From assembly GCF_003347605.1 (NCBI RefSeq), contig NZ_QDFZ01000008.1, positions 21,469 to 85,468 on the forward strand: DNA of 64,000 nucleotides, in the 5' to 3' direction. Origin of the DNA: Chryseobacterium sp. KLBC 52. Lineage in GTDB: Bacteria; Bacteroidota; Bacteroidia; Flavobacteriales; Weeksellaceae. Shown one piece after another: positions 34,339 through 43,180 of the stretch (its first letter is position 1; each line of letters opens with the position of its first letter). Both the position numbers and the translations under genes were made by a program. The notes below the pieces were generated by a model that was not told the DNA's origin, made no database searches, and was given only the letters and a program-made list of their open reading frames with translations.

Positions 34339-35685
34339 ATGTCTACTTTTCACAGAACTGCCGCGTTTCATACACTTGGCTGCAAATTAAACTTTGCAGA
34401 AACATCTACTATTGCCCGTCAATTAACAGATGCAGGTTATGATAAGGTAAGTTTTGATGAAAAAGCCAATGTGTATGTTATCAATACATGTTCTGTGACA
34501 GAAAATGCTGACCGTGAATGTAAACTCCACGTGAAAAGAGCCATGAAAGCCAATCCTGAGGGACTGGTTGTAATTGTTGGATGCTACGCACAGTTAAAAC
34601 CTGAAGAAATTTCACAGATTGAAGGAGTTGACCTGGTTTTAGGAGCAAAAGAAAAATTCAATATTCTGAGCTACCTTGACGATTTGGAAAAATCTGAAAA
34701 TGAAGGTGTTGTTCATTCCTGTGAAATTGAAGAAACCGATTTCTTTATCGGAAGTTATTCTATAGGAGACAGAACCAGAGCTTTCCTGAAAGTACAGGAT
34801 GGCTGTGACTACAAATGTACTTACTGTACCATTCCGTTAGCCAGAGGAATTTCACGTTCCGATACCATCGAAAACGTTCTCAGAAATGCTACTGAAATTG
34901 CCGCAAAAGACATCAAGGAAATTGTTCTTACAGGGGTGAATATCGGTGATTATGGTAAAGGAGAATTTGGAAATAAAAGACACGAACATACCTTCCTTGA
35001 TCTTATTTCAGAACTGGATCAAGTAGAAGGAATAGAAAGAATCCGTATCTCTTCGATTGAACCCAATCTTTTGAAAGATGAAAGTATTGAGCTGGTTTCT
35101 AAAAGCAAAAGCTTTGTTCCGCATTTTCATATCCCGTTACAATCCGGAAGCGATGATCTCTTGAAAAAGATGAAACGTCGTTACCTGACCAAGCTCTATA
35201 ATGACAGAGTGAACAAAATCCGCGAGGTAATGCCTGATGCGGCTATCGGAGTAGATGTTATTGTAGGATTCCCGGGAGAAACAGAAGAAAGATTTATGGA
35301 AACCTATAATTTCCTGAATGAACTTCCTATCACTTACCTTCACGTATTTACCTATTCTGAAAGAGAAAATACGGAAGCTGCAGCTATGGACGGAGTAGTT
35401 CCTGTAGCAGAAAGAAAAAAACGTAATAAAATGCTGAGAATTCTTTCTGAAAAGAAGAAAATGGCATTTTATCAGACACAATTAGGTAAAACGCTTCCTG
35501 TTCTTTGGGAGCACGAAAATAAAGACGGGAAAATGTTTGGCTTCACAGAAAACTATGTGAGAGTCCAGAAAAACTTTGATCCTGCATCCGTAAATCAAAT
35601 CGAATTTCTGAATTTAGAAAAAATCCTGTCAGATGGCACGGTTTCTGTGCAATCTTCTTACCAAAATTTTTTAGCAAAAGCGTAG
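34339..35685 (+). CDS. mtaB: tRNA t6A37 methylthiotransferase MtaB
   Basis: MtaB adds a methylthio group to N6-threonylcarbamoyladenosine at position 37 of tRNAs reading ANN codons. It has three Cys in the N-terminal UPF0004 domain (LGCKLNFAE, NTCSVTENAD, GCYAQLKP) for one Fe-S cluster, and the radical-SAM CxxxCxxC motif (CDYKCTYC, about residues 155-162), followed by PLARG and a TRAM-like C-terminus. The LGCKLNFAET start is characteristic of MtaB rather than MiaB. 448 residues is standard. Confidence 0.93.
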   Translation: MSTFHRTAAFHTLGCKLNFAETSTIARQLTDAGYDKVSFDEKANVYVINTCSVTENADRECKLHVKRAMKANPEGLVVIVGCYAQLKPEEISQIEGVDLVLGAKEKFNILSYLDDLEKSENEGVVHSCEIEETDFFIGSYSIGDRTRAFLKVQDGCDYKCTYCTIPLARGISRSDTIENVLRNATEIAAKDIKEIVLTGVNIGDYGKGEFGNKRHEHTFLDLISELDQVEGIERIRISSIEPNLLKDESIELVSKSKSFVPHFHIPLQSGSDDLLKKMKRRYLTKLYNDRVNKIREVMPDAAIGVDVIVGFPGETEERFMETYNFLNELPITYLHVFTYSERENTEAAAMDGVVPVAERKKRNKMLRILSEKKKMAFYQTQLGKTLPVLWEHENKDGKMFGFTENYVRVQKNFDPASVNQIEFLNLEKILSDGTVSVQSSYQNFLAKA

Positions 35686-35738
35686 GCTCTTTGCTAAAAT
35701 TCTACTAAATTTATTTTTAAACTTTAAATACTACATTC

Positions 35739-37256
35739 ATGAGAGATAAGTTTTTATCTTGGGGAATTGTATTAGTAATTGCTACGTGGATTATAGCAAT
35801 ACTGATCAGAGCGCATTACTGGATACCTACGCTGTTATCCGCAATTTATGCATTGGGTGTTTACAATGCTTACCAATCGAAACATGCCATTTTGAGGAAC
35901 TTTCCCGTATTGGGATACTTCAGGTATTTTTTCGAGAGTATTTCACCCGAAATGCAGCAATACTTTATTGAAAGGGAAACAGACGGGAAACCATTTCCAA
36001 GAAACCAGCGTTCTGCAGTATACAGACGTGCAAAAAATTTAAGTGATACCGTAGCTTTTGGTACACAGCTGGAAGTGAATCACAGAAAATATGAAGGAAT
36101 CAAGCATTCCATTTATGCCAAATCGCCATCAGAAGAACTTCCGAGAGTATGGGTTGGAGGAGAACAATGTACACAGCCTTATCATGCTTCTTTATTCAAT
36201 ATTTCAGCCATGAGTTTCGGAGCATTGAGCGACAGGGCACAGATTTCACTGAACAGAGGCGCAAAAAAAGGAAACTTTTATCATAATACGGGAGAAGGAG
36301 GAATTTCACCTTATCATCTGGAAGGAGGAGATCTTTGCTGGCAGATCGGAACTGGATATTTCGGATGTCGCGACGCGGAAGGAAAATTCAATCCTGAATT
36401 ATTTACAAAATATTCCACCCTTCCTAATGTGAAAATGATTGAAATCAAATTATCACAGGGAGCAAAACCAGGACACGGTGGAGTTCTTCCGGGAGTAAAA
36501 AATACACCGGAAATTGCGGCAATTCGTCACGTAACACCTGGAATGACTGTTATTTCACCACCTTCACACAGTGCTTTTTCTGATGCAGCCGGATTGCTGA
36601 GGTTTGTACAGCAGTTAAGAGAACTTTCAGGAGGAAAGCCAATTGGTTTTAAACTTTGTATCGGTGATACCAAAGAATTTGAAGATATCTGTGTACAGAT
36701 GAATGTGCTGAAAATTTATCCTGACTTTATTACCATAGACGGAGCAGAAGGAGGAACAGGAGCTGCACCACCGGAGTTTTCAGATGGAGTAGGGATGCCA
36801 TTGGAACCTGCCTTGATCTTTGTGAACAGAACGCTTAATAACTATAATCTGAGAAGTAAATTAAGAGTGATTGCCAGCGGTAAAGTTCTTACCAGTCTTG
36901 ACATTCTGAGAGCTGTCGCAATGGGCGCAGATATGTGTAACAATGCCAGAGGATTTATGTTCTCTTTAGGATGTATCCAGGCGTTGAGATGTAACTCAAA
37001 CAACTGTCCTACAGGAGTGGCAACTCAGGATAAAATGCTTATTAAAGGACTTGATGTGACGGATAAAGCTGAAAGAGTATATCACTTTCACAAAAATACA
37101 CTTCATACCTGCAATGAACTGATTGCTGCTGCAGGAAGAAGCTCTTATGAAGAAGTTGATGCTACCATGTTTATGAGAGGAGATGAATTTGACCACCTTG
37201 CTGATCTGTACTTCCCTGATATTTTAGGGAATGTAAAACAGAAAGCAAGATCGTAA
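35739..37256 (+). CDS. FMN-binding glutamate-synthase-domain protein
   Basis: 505 residues with the GltS FMN-binding TIM barrel but no amidotransferase domain. After an N-terminal membrane-like segment (residues 8-40) the barrel shows FNISAMSFGALS, GAKPGHGGVLPG, IDGAEGGTGAAPPEF and the Cys cluster CIQALRCNSNNCPTGVATQ, the 3Fe-4S-type block of glutamate synthase. Such stand-alone proteins are common and of unsettled function; conversion of 2-oxoglutarate using another nitrogen source is one idea. It is followed by its own terminator. Confidence 0.88.
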   Translation: MRDKFLSWGIVLVIATWIIAILIRAHYWIPTLLSAIYALGVYNAYQSKHAILRNFPVLGYFRYFFESISPEMQQYFIERETDGKPFPRNQRSAVYRRAKNLSDTVAFGTQLEVNHRKYEGIKHSIYAKSPSEELPRVWVGGEQCTQPYHASLFNISAMSFGALSDRAQISLNRGAKKGNFYHNTGEGGISPYHLEGGDLCWQIGTGYFGCRDAEGKFNPELFTKYSTLPNVKMIEIKLSQGAKPGHGGVLPGVKNTPEIAAIRHVTPGMTVISPPSHSAFSDAAGLLRFVQQLRELSGGKPIGFKLCIGDTKEFEDICVQMNVLKIYPDFITIDGAEGGTGAAPPEFSDGVGMPLEPALIFVNRTLNNYNLRSKLRVIASGKVLTSLDILRAVAMGADMCNNARGFMFSLGCIQALRCNSNNCPTGVATQDKMLIKGLDVTDKAERVYHFHKNTLHTCNELIAAAGRSSYEEVDATMFMRGDEFDHLADLYFPDILGNVKQKARS

Positions 37257-37274
37257 TTCAGATTGATATAAAAC

Positions 37275-37308
37275 AAAACCCCAAAAACATTATTTGGGGT
37301 TTTATTTT
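37275..37308 (+). terminator. Terminator after the glutamate-synthase-like gene
   Basis: Stem of 11 bp (37275-37285 with 37293-37303), 7-nt loop, T-rich tail. It also faces the convergent lipoprotein gene. Confidence 0.85.
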
Positions 37309-37329
37309 GTATTGTATTATTTACACTAT

Positions 37330-38082
37330 TTATTTTTGTTTTTCTCCGTCAGGTCTATCTGCTCTTCCATAAATCTGAAAGTTAAATACGAAAGACCTGT
37401 TTCTGTAAGACATGTTTAAATACGGATAGTGAGGGTTTCTCGCAAAAGCAGCTCTGGAAGGAACAATAATTACTCCCTGTAGGTTATAAGGTGTTTCACT
37501 TACAAGATCATTGAATGCTTTGAATTTCTGTAAAGCTTCTCTGAAACCTGATATTTGATAATAACCAGCCTGTTTTGCCGCATCTGTTGTACCAGCATCC
37601 AATATTGATTGCTTTACATAATAATATGTTGGGTCAACAACAGGAACACCCGTTCCGTCAATGGTATTTAAAAATGCAGTTTTTGATGTAAACGAAGTGT
37701 TTCCGTCTGAATTAACTGCCAGGTAAGAGTATGCTCTTCCCATAATTTTGATAATATCAGTGCTGCCAATCGTTTTTTCATCAGCTGGTGCAGGCTGAGC
37801 TCCGCTTCTGACAATATAGATTGTTCCTGAAGGAAGGGTCAAAGGTGATAATTCAGATAACTTCTTTTCATTATCATCTGCAGTATCTGTAGAACTGAAA
37901 GCTTTTATATTCCCCTGCGCATCAAGATAATTCTCATCCATGAATTTCTTAATGGCCTGATCATCATAGGTGTTTTGAGTAGCAACATCTTCCGGCTCTA
38001 CATAGGTTGACACATCATCATCTTTCTTACAAGCAGAAAAACACAAAGATCCTGCAAGGATATATAAAAATATTTTTTTCAT
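37330..38082 (-). CDS. Lipoprotein, possible FKBP-like C-terminal domain
   Basis: 250 residues. The signal is MKKIFLYILAGSLCFSAC with the lipobox, then an acidic KKDDDVSTYVEPEDV linker. The C-terminal part (LQGVIIVPSRAAFARNPHYP, then FVFNFQIYG at about 230-240) resembles the end of FKBP-type peptidyl-prolyl isomerase domains of Bacteroidetes gliding lipoproteins, but catalytic residues are not clear to me. The fold assignment is tentative; the lipoprotein call is firm. Probably expressed from the -7 box at 38121-38128. Confidence 0.6.
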   Translation of the reverse strand: MKKIFLYILAGSLCFSACKKDDDVSTYVEPEDVATQNTYDDQAIKKFMDENYLDAQGNIKAFSSTDTADDNEKKLSELSPLTLPSGTIYIVRSGAQPAPADEKTIGSTDIIKIMGRAYSYLAVNSDGNTSFTSKTAFLNTIDGTGVPVVDPTYYYVKQSILDAGTTDAAKQAGYYQISGFREALQKFKAFNDLVSETPYNLQGVIIVPSRAAFARNPHYPYLNMSYRNRSFVFNFQIYGRADRPDGEKQK

Positions 38083-38120
38083 TTCAAAAAACTTTAATTA
38101 CTTTACAAATAATATAACGG

Positions 38121-38128
38121 CAAAAGTA
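38121..38128 (-). promoter_or_regulatory. -7 box for the lipoprotein gene
   Basis: Minus strand TACTTTTG, matching TAnnTTTG, 38 bp upstream of the ATG at 38082. It lies in the short divergent region shared with the S4-domain gene. Confidence 0.45.
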
Positions 38129-38137
38129 TAAAAAATT

Positions 38138-38575
38138 ATGAGAATAGATAAATTTTTATGGAGCATTCGTTTTTATAAGACGAGAAGTATTGCAGCAGAG
38201 GAGATTAAAAAGAATAGAGTTTCTATAGGAACGTCTGCCGTAAAGTCATCTAAAGAGGTAAAAGAAGGAGATACGATTAAAATCCGTAAGAATCAGATTG
38301 ATTATAAAATAAAGGTAATTCAGATTCCTAAAAGCAGAATTGGAGCCAAGCTGGTGCCTCTTCATATCCAGGATGTGACCGATAAGGAACAATACGAGCT
38401 GCTGAAACTCCGTAAAATGTCACAAGACTATTACAGAAATAAAGGGGAGGGAAGACCTACCAAAAAGGACAGAAGAGAAATGGACGATTATGTAGGAAAC
38501 GATATCGACTCCGATTTTACAGACTGGGATGATTTCTTTGGAGAGACCGGCAGTGAAGGTGAGGATGAAGATTAA
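38138..38575 (+). CDS. S4-domain RNA-binding protein (Hsp15-like)
   Basis: 145 residues. The S4 fold is at the N-terminus: MRIDKFLWSIRFYKTRSIA, AAEEIKKNRVSIG, then KEVKEGDTIKIRKNQIDYKI. Hsp15-type proteins bind 50S subunits with stalled nascent chains in E. coli. The C-terminal 40 residues are highly acidic (DFTDWDDFFGETGSEGEDED) beyond the S4 core. A bidirectional hairpin follows directly. Confidence 0.88.
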   Translation: MRIDKFLWSIRFYKTRSIAAEEIKKNRVSIGTSAVKSSKEVKEGDTIKIRKNQIDYKIKVIQIPKSRIGAKLVPLHIQDVTDKEQYELLKLRKMSQDYYRNKGEGRPTKKDRREMDDYVGNDIDSDFTDWDDFFGETGSEGEDED

Positions 38576-38584
38576 TATTAATAT

Positions 38585-38612
38585 AAAAAAGCTCTAGAGA
38601 TAGAGCTTTTCT
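38585..38612. terminator. Bidirectional terminator overlapping the aroK stop
   Basis: A 10 bp perfect stem (38587-38596 with 38601-38610), GAGA loop. The last codons and stop of aroK are part of the stem, so the terminator serves both convergent genes. Confidence 0.85.
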
Positions 38613-39109
38613 ATTATTTCATTAACGATGTCTTCCGGTTCCCTGGAATCTGTCCCGACAGTGAATTGTGCTTTGCTGTAAAATTGATTTCTTTCAAATA
38701 AATGTTTAGCAATAAATTCCGGAAGGTCTTCATCAGATATATTCGCAATTAATGGTCTTTTTTCTTTCTGTTTTGAAAGTCTTTCAACCAGTGTTCCTAC
38801 TCCTGTTCTTAAAAAAACACTCTTTGAATTGTGATTAATGATCTCCATATTATTATAATATACAGGAGTTCCTCCACCAAGGCTTAAAACAACATTTTCT
38901 TCAGAGGCCAATATCTCTTCAAGTGCCTCTCTTTCCAGCTTTCTAAAGAAAATCTCTCCCTTTTTCTCAAAAATCTCAGGGATGGTTAATTTATTTCTTC
39001 TGGAAATCTCTTTATCGAGATCGATTAATTTAAAATCTATTTTTTCGCTTAATATTTTGGAAATGTGAGATTTGCCGCTTCCCATGTATCCGATCAATGA
39101 AATTACCAT
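38594..39109 (-). CDS. aroK: Shikimate kinase
   Basis: AroK phosphorylates shikimate at O3 in aromatic amino acid synthesis. The 171-residue length is normal. Walker A is GYMGSGKS at residue 7, the shikimate-binding segment DLDKEI follows, then Walker-B-like FFRKLEREALEE, SLGGGTP, and the lid with RPLIA. The stop codon lies inside the bidirectional terminator at 38587-38610. Confidence 0.95.
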   Translation of the reverse strand: MVISLIGYMGSGKSHISKILSEKIDFKLIDLDKEISRRNKLTIPEIFEKKGEIFFRKLEREALEEILASEENVVLSLGGGTPVYYNNMEIINHNSKSVFLRTGVGTLVERLSKQKEKRPLIANISDEDLPEFIAKHLFERNQFYSKAQFTVGTDSREPEDIVNEIIEKLYL

Positions 39110-39140
39110 GAATTTTTTTTAAACAAATTTGCGAAAAAGT

Positions 39141-39170
39141 TTTGAGATAAAGAAAAAAGTCATATCTTTG
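39141..39170 (+). promoter_or_regulatory. Full consensus promoter for the tRNA cluster
   Basis: TTTG (39141-39144), 18 nt, TATCTTTG (39163-39170). It has both elements at proper spacing and is 54 bp upstream of the first tRNA. Confidence 0.8.
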
Positions 39171-39224
39171 CACCACTTAAAACAAGGGACATTACTTAAA
39201 TGAAAACTTGTTACACAAGTGGCC

Positions 39225-39297
39225 GACTCGGTAGCTCAGCTGGTAGAGCAATACACTTTTAATGTATGGGTCCTGGGTTCGAATCCCAGCCGGGTCA
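39225..39297 (+). tRNA. tRNA-Lys (UUU), copy 1
   Basis: A 73-nt cloverleaf: acceptor GACTCGG/CCGGGTC with discriminator A, D arm GCTCAGCTGGTAGAGC, anticodon stem ATACA/TGTAT with loop CTTTTAA (anticodon TTT), T arm CTGGGTTCGAATCCCAG. CCA is not encoded. Identical to the tRNA at 39470. Confidence 0.95.
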
Positions 39298-39331
39298 CTA
39301 GCAATAATAATTACTGAATGGTAATTTTATT

Positions 39332-39414
39332 GCCTGCGTGGTGAAATTGGTAGACACGCCATCTTGAGGGGGTGGTTTCCTAAGGATGTGCTGGTTCGAG
39401 TCCAGTCGCAGGCA
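39332..39414 (+). tRNA. tRNA-Leu (GAG)
   Basis: An 83-nt class II tRNA: acceptor GCCTGCG/CGCAGGC, anticodon stem CCATC/GGTGG with loop TTGAGGG (anticodon GAG), variable arm TTTCCTAAGGATGT, T arm CTGGTTCGAGTCCAG. Reads CUC/CUU leucine codons. Confidence 0.93.
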
Positions 39415-39469
39415 CTGCAAAGAAAATTTTATAATTAATATTGAAATTTATTTCATTTTAATTGTGGCC

Positions 39470-39542
39470 GACTCGGTAGCTCAGCTGGTAGAGCAATACA
39501 CTTTTAATGTATGGGTCCTGGGTTCGAATCCCAGCCGGGTCA
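39470..39542 (+). tRNA. tRNA-Lys (UUU), copy 2
   Basis: Identical in sequence to the first tRNA-Lys (73 nt), with the same six preceding bases GTGGCC and two following bases CA. The duplication encloses the tRNA-Leu gene. Closed by the terminator at 39598. Confidence 0.95.
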
Positions 39543-39597
39543 CAAGTTTACTGAAAAGTAAATTTTTTTCATATTAATATTTTGTGATTTGGTGTTT

Positions 39598-39629
39598 CAA
39601 AGGCTTCCTTCAGGAGGCCTTTGATTTTT
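39598..39629 (+). terminator. Terminator of the tRNA cluster
   Basis: An 11 bp stem (39598-39608 with 39613-39623, one T-G wobble), TTCA loop, then ATTTTTG. Confidence 0.85.
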
Positions 39630-39671
39630 GTATAAACTTGGGATAAATCCAATCTTTGTTCAGGTATTCAA

Positions 39672-39702
39672 TAAAAAATCCCCGGCTTAAATGACCAGGG
39701 AT
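39672..39702 (-). terminator. Terminator after panC
   Basis: Minus-strand stem ATCCCTGG/CCGGGGAT (39702-39695 with 39685-39678), a U-G pair that is only possible on this strand, followed by T6 (39677-39672). This orientation-specific pairing supports it as the panC terminator. Confidence 0.75.
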
Positions 39703-39724
39703 ACTATATTTTAATAGATAAAGA

Positions 39725-40573
39725 TTAATCAAGGTGCATATTGTCAATTAATCTTACTCCATCTACTACAACTACAATGAAGGCTCTGAAATTTCTGTCT
39801 TTATAGAAAAAATCAGTCTCCTGTAGGGTGCTTTCATCAGCAATCAGAAAGTATTCAAGCTTCATGCCCTGCTGGTCATCAAAAATATCAGTTACTCTTT
39901 CTTTAATTTCCGGAATACTGACAGTTCTGAACCAGTCGTTTACTTTCTTTAAGGTTTCATAAATTACTTTAGAAGCTTCTTTTCTGTCTTCATGAAGCCT
40001 TTGGTTTCGTGAGCTTAATGCCAGACCGTTTTCTGCCCTGTAAATAGGAACTCCGGTTATTTTAACGGGAAGATGTTTTTTCTCCACCATTTTTTTAATA
40101 ATAGCAAGCTGCTGAAAATCTTTTTCACCGAAATAAGCATTATCAGGCTGTACCTGTCTGAAAAGCTCTTCTACAACAGTTCCTACCCCATTGAAATGTC
40201 CCGGTCTGGATTTACCCTCCATTTCATTTTCCAATCCGTCAAAATCATACGACTGGCTTTCGGCTTTTTCAGGGTAAATATCTGCCACCTCAGGGATGTA
40301 GACAGCATCTACAAGACCTGAATTCTGAAGAATCAGTATATCTCTGTTCACATCTCTTGGATATTTTTCAAGATCTTCAGGATTGTTGAACTGGGTTGGA
40401 TTTACAAAAATTGAAGAAATGACAAGGTCATTTTCTTTTCTTGCCTCTTCATACAGAGAAAGATGGCCATTGTGCAGGGCGCCCATGGTAGGAGCAAAGC
40501 CAATTCTTTTTCCCATTTCTTTCTGTCTTTCAATGAAATCCTGAAGGACTTTTCTGTTTTTTAGAACTTCCAT
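39725..40573 (-). CDS. panC: Pantothenate synthetase
   Basis: PanC joins pantoate and beta-alanine with ATP to make pantothenate, the coenzyme A precursor. 282 residues. ATP-binding HIGH-type motif is PTMGALHNGHLSL (about 29-41), then SIFVNPTQFNNPEDLEKYPR, NAYFGEKDFQQL, and RAENGLALSSRNQRL (KMSKS-like). The pathway partner panD is not in the window. Promoter is the TATTTTTG box at 40594-40601. Confidence 0.95.
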   Translation of the reverse strand: MEVLKNRKVLQDFIERQKEMGKRIGFAPTMGALHNGHLSLYEEARKENDLVISSIFVNPTQFNNPEDLEKYPRDVNRDILILQNSGLVDAVYIPEVADIYPEKAESQSYDFDGLENEMEGKSRPGHFNGVGTVVEELFRQVQPDNAYFGEKDFQQLAIIKKMVEKKHLPVKITGVPIYRAENGLALSSRNQRLHEDRKEASKVIYETLKKVNDWFRTVSIPEIKERVTDIFDDQQGMKLEYFLIADESTLQETDFFYKDRNFRAFIVVVVDGVRLIDNMHLD

Positions 40574-40593
40574 AGTTTATTTTAATACTATTT

Positions 40594-40601
40594 CAAAAAT
40601 A
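40594..40601 (-). promoter_or_regulatory. -7 box for panC
   Basis: Minus strand TATTTTTG, 20 bp upstream of the panC start at 40573. No consensus -33. Confidence 0.45.
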
Positions 40602-40696
40602 CTAAAAATATCGCATAATAATATGTACTTTTAATAATTTGAAAAGGGAATTTTCGTAAAAAAATGTTAATTAAAATAATGTTGGATGTTTTTTTG

Positions 40697-40704
40697 TAAT
40701 TTTG
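40697..40704 (+). promoter_or_regulatory. -7 box for the GT5-like operon
   Basis: TAATTTTG, exact TAnnTTTG match, 39 bp upstream of the ATG at 40744. It overlaps the in-frame TTG at 40702, which is therefore unlikely to be the start. Confidence 0.5.
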
Positions 40705-40743
40705 CACATTAAAGCATTTTTACAAAAATTAGATAGAAAGTTT

Positions 40744-41514
40744 ATGCCGAATCAAAAAATACTGTACATTACTACAGAGATGTATCCATATCAGGAAGAT
40801 ACAAATATGGCTGCAGTGGTAAACAAAATGGCACTTAAGATGCACCAAGAAGGCAATGATGTAAGAGTTTTTATGCCAAGATTTGGACAAATAAGTGAGA
40901 GAAAATTCCAGCTTCATGAAGTAATCCGTCTTTCAGGGATGAATATTATTATCAATGACCTGGACCAGCCTCTGATCATTAAAGTAGCGTCTCTTCCGGG
41001 GGAAAGACTTCAGGTTTACTTTATTGACAATGAAGAATACTTCAAAAGAAAACAATATTATTTCGACGATGAAGGAAACCCTTTCGAAGACAATGACGAA
41101 AGAGCTATTTTCTTTGCCAGAGGAGTGATTGAAACTATTAAGAAACTAAACTGGGTGCCGGATGTTATCCATTTGAATGGATGGATGTCTTCTTTTGTTC
41201 CAATTTATCTTAAAACGTACTACGAATCAGATACTTATTTCAAAGATGCAAAAATTGTACTTTCTCTTTACAATGAGAAAGATGCTGACCTGGACAAAAA
41301 GATCGATGAAAAGCTGCAGTTTGATAATATTTCAGGATTAAAAGCGTTAGATAACCCAACTATTAAAAGTTTTGTTATCGAGAGTATGAACTATGTAGAT
41401 GCCGTTGTAAAGGGTGACGAGTTCCTGGATGAAGACCTGGATAAGGCTTTCAACGAAACAGCAACCCAGAAATCGGAATATCTGGACGTAGATTCTATAA
41501 ATCAACTTTATTAA
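40744..41514 (+). CDS. Half-length GT5-like (glycogen/starch synthase N-terminal) protein
   Basis: Start set at the ATG at 40744, because the upstream TTG (40702) lies in the promoter box. The 256 residues follow the N-terminal Rossmann half of GT5 glycogen synthase (KILYITTEMYPYQEDTNMAA; VRVFMPRFG; WVPDVIHLNGWMSSFVPIYL). The ADP-glucose-binding KxGG motif, expected around residue 15-20, is replaced by EDTNMAA, and the C-terminal nucleotide-sugar domain is missing. So it is probably not an active glycogen synthase. Homologues beside DUF4270 and glmS are, from memory, conserved in Flavobacteriia. Next gene starts 13 bp downstream. Confidence 0.75.
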   Translation: MPNQKILYITTEMYPYQEDTNMAAVVNKMALKMHQEGNDVRVFMPRFGQISERKFQLHEVIRLSGMNIIINDLDQPLIIKVASLPGERLQVYFIDNEEYFKRKQYYFDDEGNPFEDNDERAIFFARGVIETIKKLNWVPDVIHLNGWMSSFVPIYLKTYYESDTYFKDAKIVLSLYNEKDADLDKKIDEKLQFDNISGLKALDNPTIKSFVIESMNYVDAVVKGDEFLDEDLDKAFNETATQKSEYLDVDSINQLY

Positions 41515-41527
41515 AAACACATTTTTA

Positions 41528-43180
41528 ATGACTCATAATCTTAAAAAGACCTTCGCCATGCTTCTATTGGCGATTTTTGGAAGTGCATTGCTTTATAACT
41601 GTGAACCGGATCCGGATTCTCTTGGAGAGCAGCTGTTTAATGGTGACGCAGCACAAGGCAATGAAATTTCATATCCTGTTATAGCATACAATTACGACAA
41701 TAATGATTCAATCAGAAGTGATGCTTCAAGATTGATCAGCGGATTGAACGAATCTGGTACGGCTACAAATGTTGCCGTTCTGGGAGCCTTTACTGAATCC
41801 CAGTTTGGAATGCAGAGAGCATCTTACGTTACCCAGCTTAGAATGCCGGTAGATAATTTCGACTTCAATGGCGCGGATCCAAAAGTAGATTCTGTAGTCC
41901 TTGTAGTAAGACCACCTGCAAATACAGCTTCGAATACTTACTTCTTTGAAAGCAGCGATTCATTAAAGACCAATACATACGCAAAAACTGATTTCCCGGT
42001 AGACGGGGTTGCTACAGAAGTTTCCATTGAGAAAAAAACTTATCCTGTTCGTAAATATGGTAAAATAGGAGGAGCTTCAAAATCAATGAAAATCAATGTG
42101 CATGAAGTGACAACGTTCCTGGATGCAAATAATGATGCTTTAAAACGTTCCAATGCGTCAGTAAGTACTGGTGAATTGTTAGGTTCAGGAGTGTTTGATG
42201 GTAACATAAGTTCTTTATCTATCACAAAAAAATCTGATAACTCGGTTGTATTTACAGGAAATTTAGGATTCAGAATGAAGTTGAGTAACACAAATTTTTT
42301 CCAGACTCATATTCTTGATAAAAAAGGAAAACCTGAGCTTCAGGATGCTGCTAACTTTATCAGATATTTCAAAGGAATAAAAATTTCTGTGGACGAAACG
42401 GATAGATATCTGTATCAGTTCTCTCCTAACGATTTACAGCTTATCATGTATTACAAATATGATAAAACGGAGAATGGAACAACCACAAGACCTCAGACAA
42501 CACTTAGTTTCAACTTGGGAAGCGCGAATTCTCATATCGGATTGTATGAGTACAACAGATCTGGATCACCTGCTGCAGCTGCACTGGCTGCAAGTAATTC
42601 TGCTGAAGGAGATGAAAGACTTTTTGTTCAGGGAATGGGAGGACCTTCTGTGGTAGTAAAAATTAAGGATGAGACTATTGCACAACTACAGGATGTTTAC
42701 AACAAAGATAAAGCAGGTATTGTAAGTGCTAAGATCAGAATATACCTGGATCCTGCAACATGGAAAAATACAGGTTCTACTGAAGATCGCAGGTTTACCC
42801 TTTTAAACAATACATTAAATGCCGGTAAAATTGATTACTCAAAATTAACATTCACTTCAGATCTGACAAGCGGACTTGGATTGTACTATTTTAAAGATAA
42901 ACCTGAGCCAGGTTATTATGATTTTGTAGTAACAAAAACAATCAAGGATCTTGTTGAAGGGAAAAAAGAAACTGTAGATGGAACTGAGCAACTGATCGTT
43001 AACAAACCATTAATAATCACTGCAGGAACATTTGCTGCAAGTACTACGGGAACACTTTTAGGAGTTCGTAATACAACAAGAGCATTCGATATGAACAGAA
43101 TTATTCTGACAGGAATTGATAAAACGAATACCAACCCTAAGAGAATCCAGCTAATGGTAACTTATGGTACAAAAAAATAG
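41528..43180 (+). CDS. DUF4270 family lipoprotein
   Basis: 550 residues with a lipoprotein signal whose lipobox is in GSALLYNC (followed by EPDPDSLGEQLF). DUF4270 proteins are Bacteroidetes-specific, membrane-anchored and of unknown function. The mature protein is rich in beta-prone segments (VDSVVLVVRPP; YLYQFSPNDLQLIMYYKYDK). Position between the GT5-like gene and glmS with small gaps (13 and 36 bp) suggests one transcription unit, so a role in the surface or cell-wall sugar economy is possible but unproven. Confidence 0.82.
   Translation: MTHNLKKTFAMLLLAIFGSALLYNCEPDPDSLGEQLFNGDAAQGNEISYPVIAYNYDNNDSIRSDASRLISGLNESGTATNVAVLGAFTESQFGMQRASYVTQLRMPVDNFDFNGADPKVDSVVLVVRPPANTASNTYFFESSDSLKTNTYAKTDFPVDGVATEVSIEKKTYPVRKYGKIGGASKSMKINVHEVTTFLDANNDALKRSNASVSTGELLGSGVFDGNISSLSITKKSDNSVVFTGNLGFRMKLSNTNFFQTHILDKKGKPELQDAANFIRYFKGIKISVDETDRYLYQFSPNDLQLIMYYKYDKTENGTTTRPQTTLSFNLGSANSHIGLYEYNRSGSPAAAALAASNSAEGDERLFVQGMGGPSVVVKIKDETIAQLQDVYNKDKAGIVSAKIRIYLDPATWKNTGSTEDRRFTLLNNTLNAGKIDYSKLTFTSDLTSGLGLYYFKDKPEPGYYDFVVTKTIKDLVEGKKETVDGTEQLIVNKPLIITAGTFAASTTGTLLGVRNTTRAFDMNRIILTGIDKTNTNPKRIQLMVTYGTKK

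Noticed and set aside
39386..39577. 63-codon frame across the tRNA cluster
   Set aside because: It runs through tRNA-Leu and tRNA-Lys genes, so it is chance.
40702..40743. Longer start for the GT5-like protein at TTG 40702
   Set aside because: It lies within the TAATTTTG box and adds residues unlike the family; ATG 40744 begins the conserved strand.
40744..41514. Glycogen synthase (glgA)
   Set aside because: No KxGG motif and no C-terminal domain.
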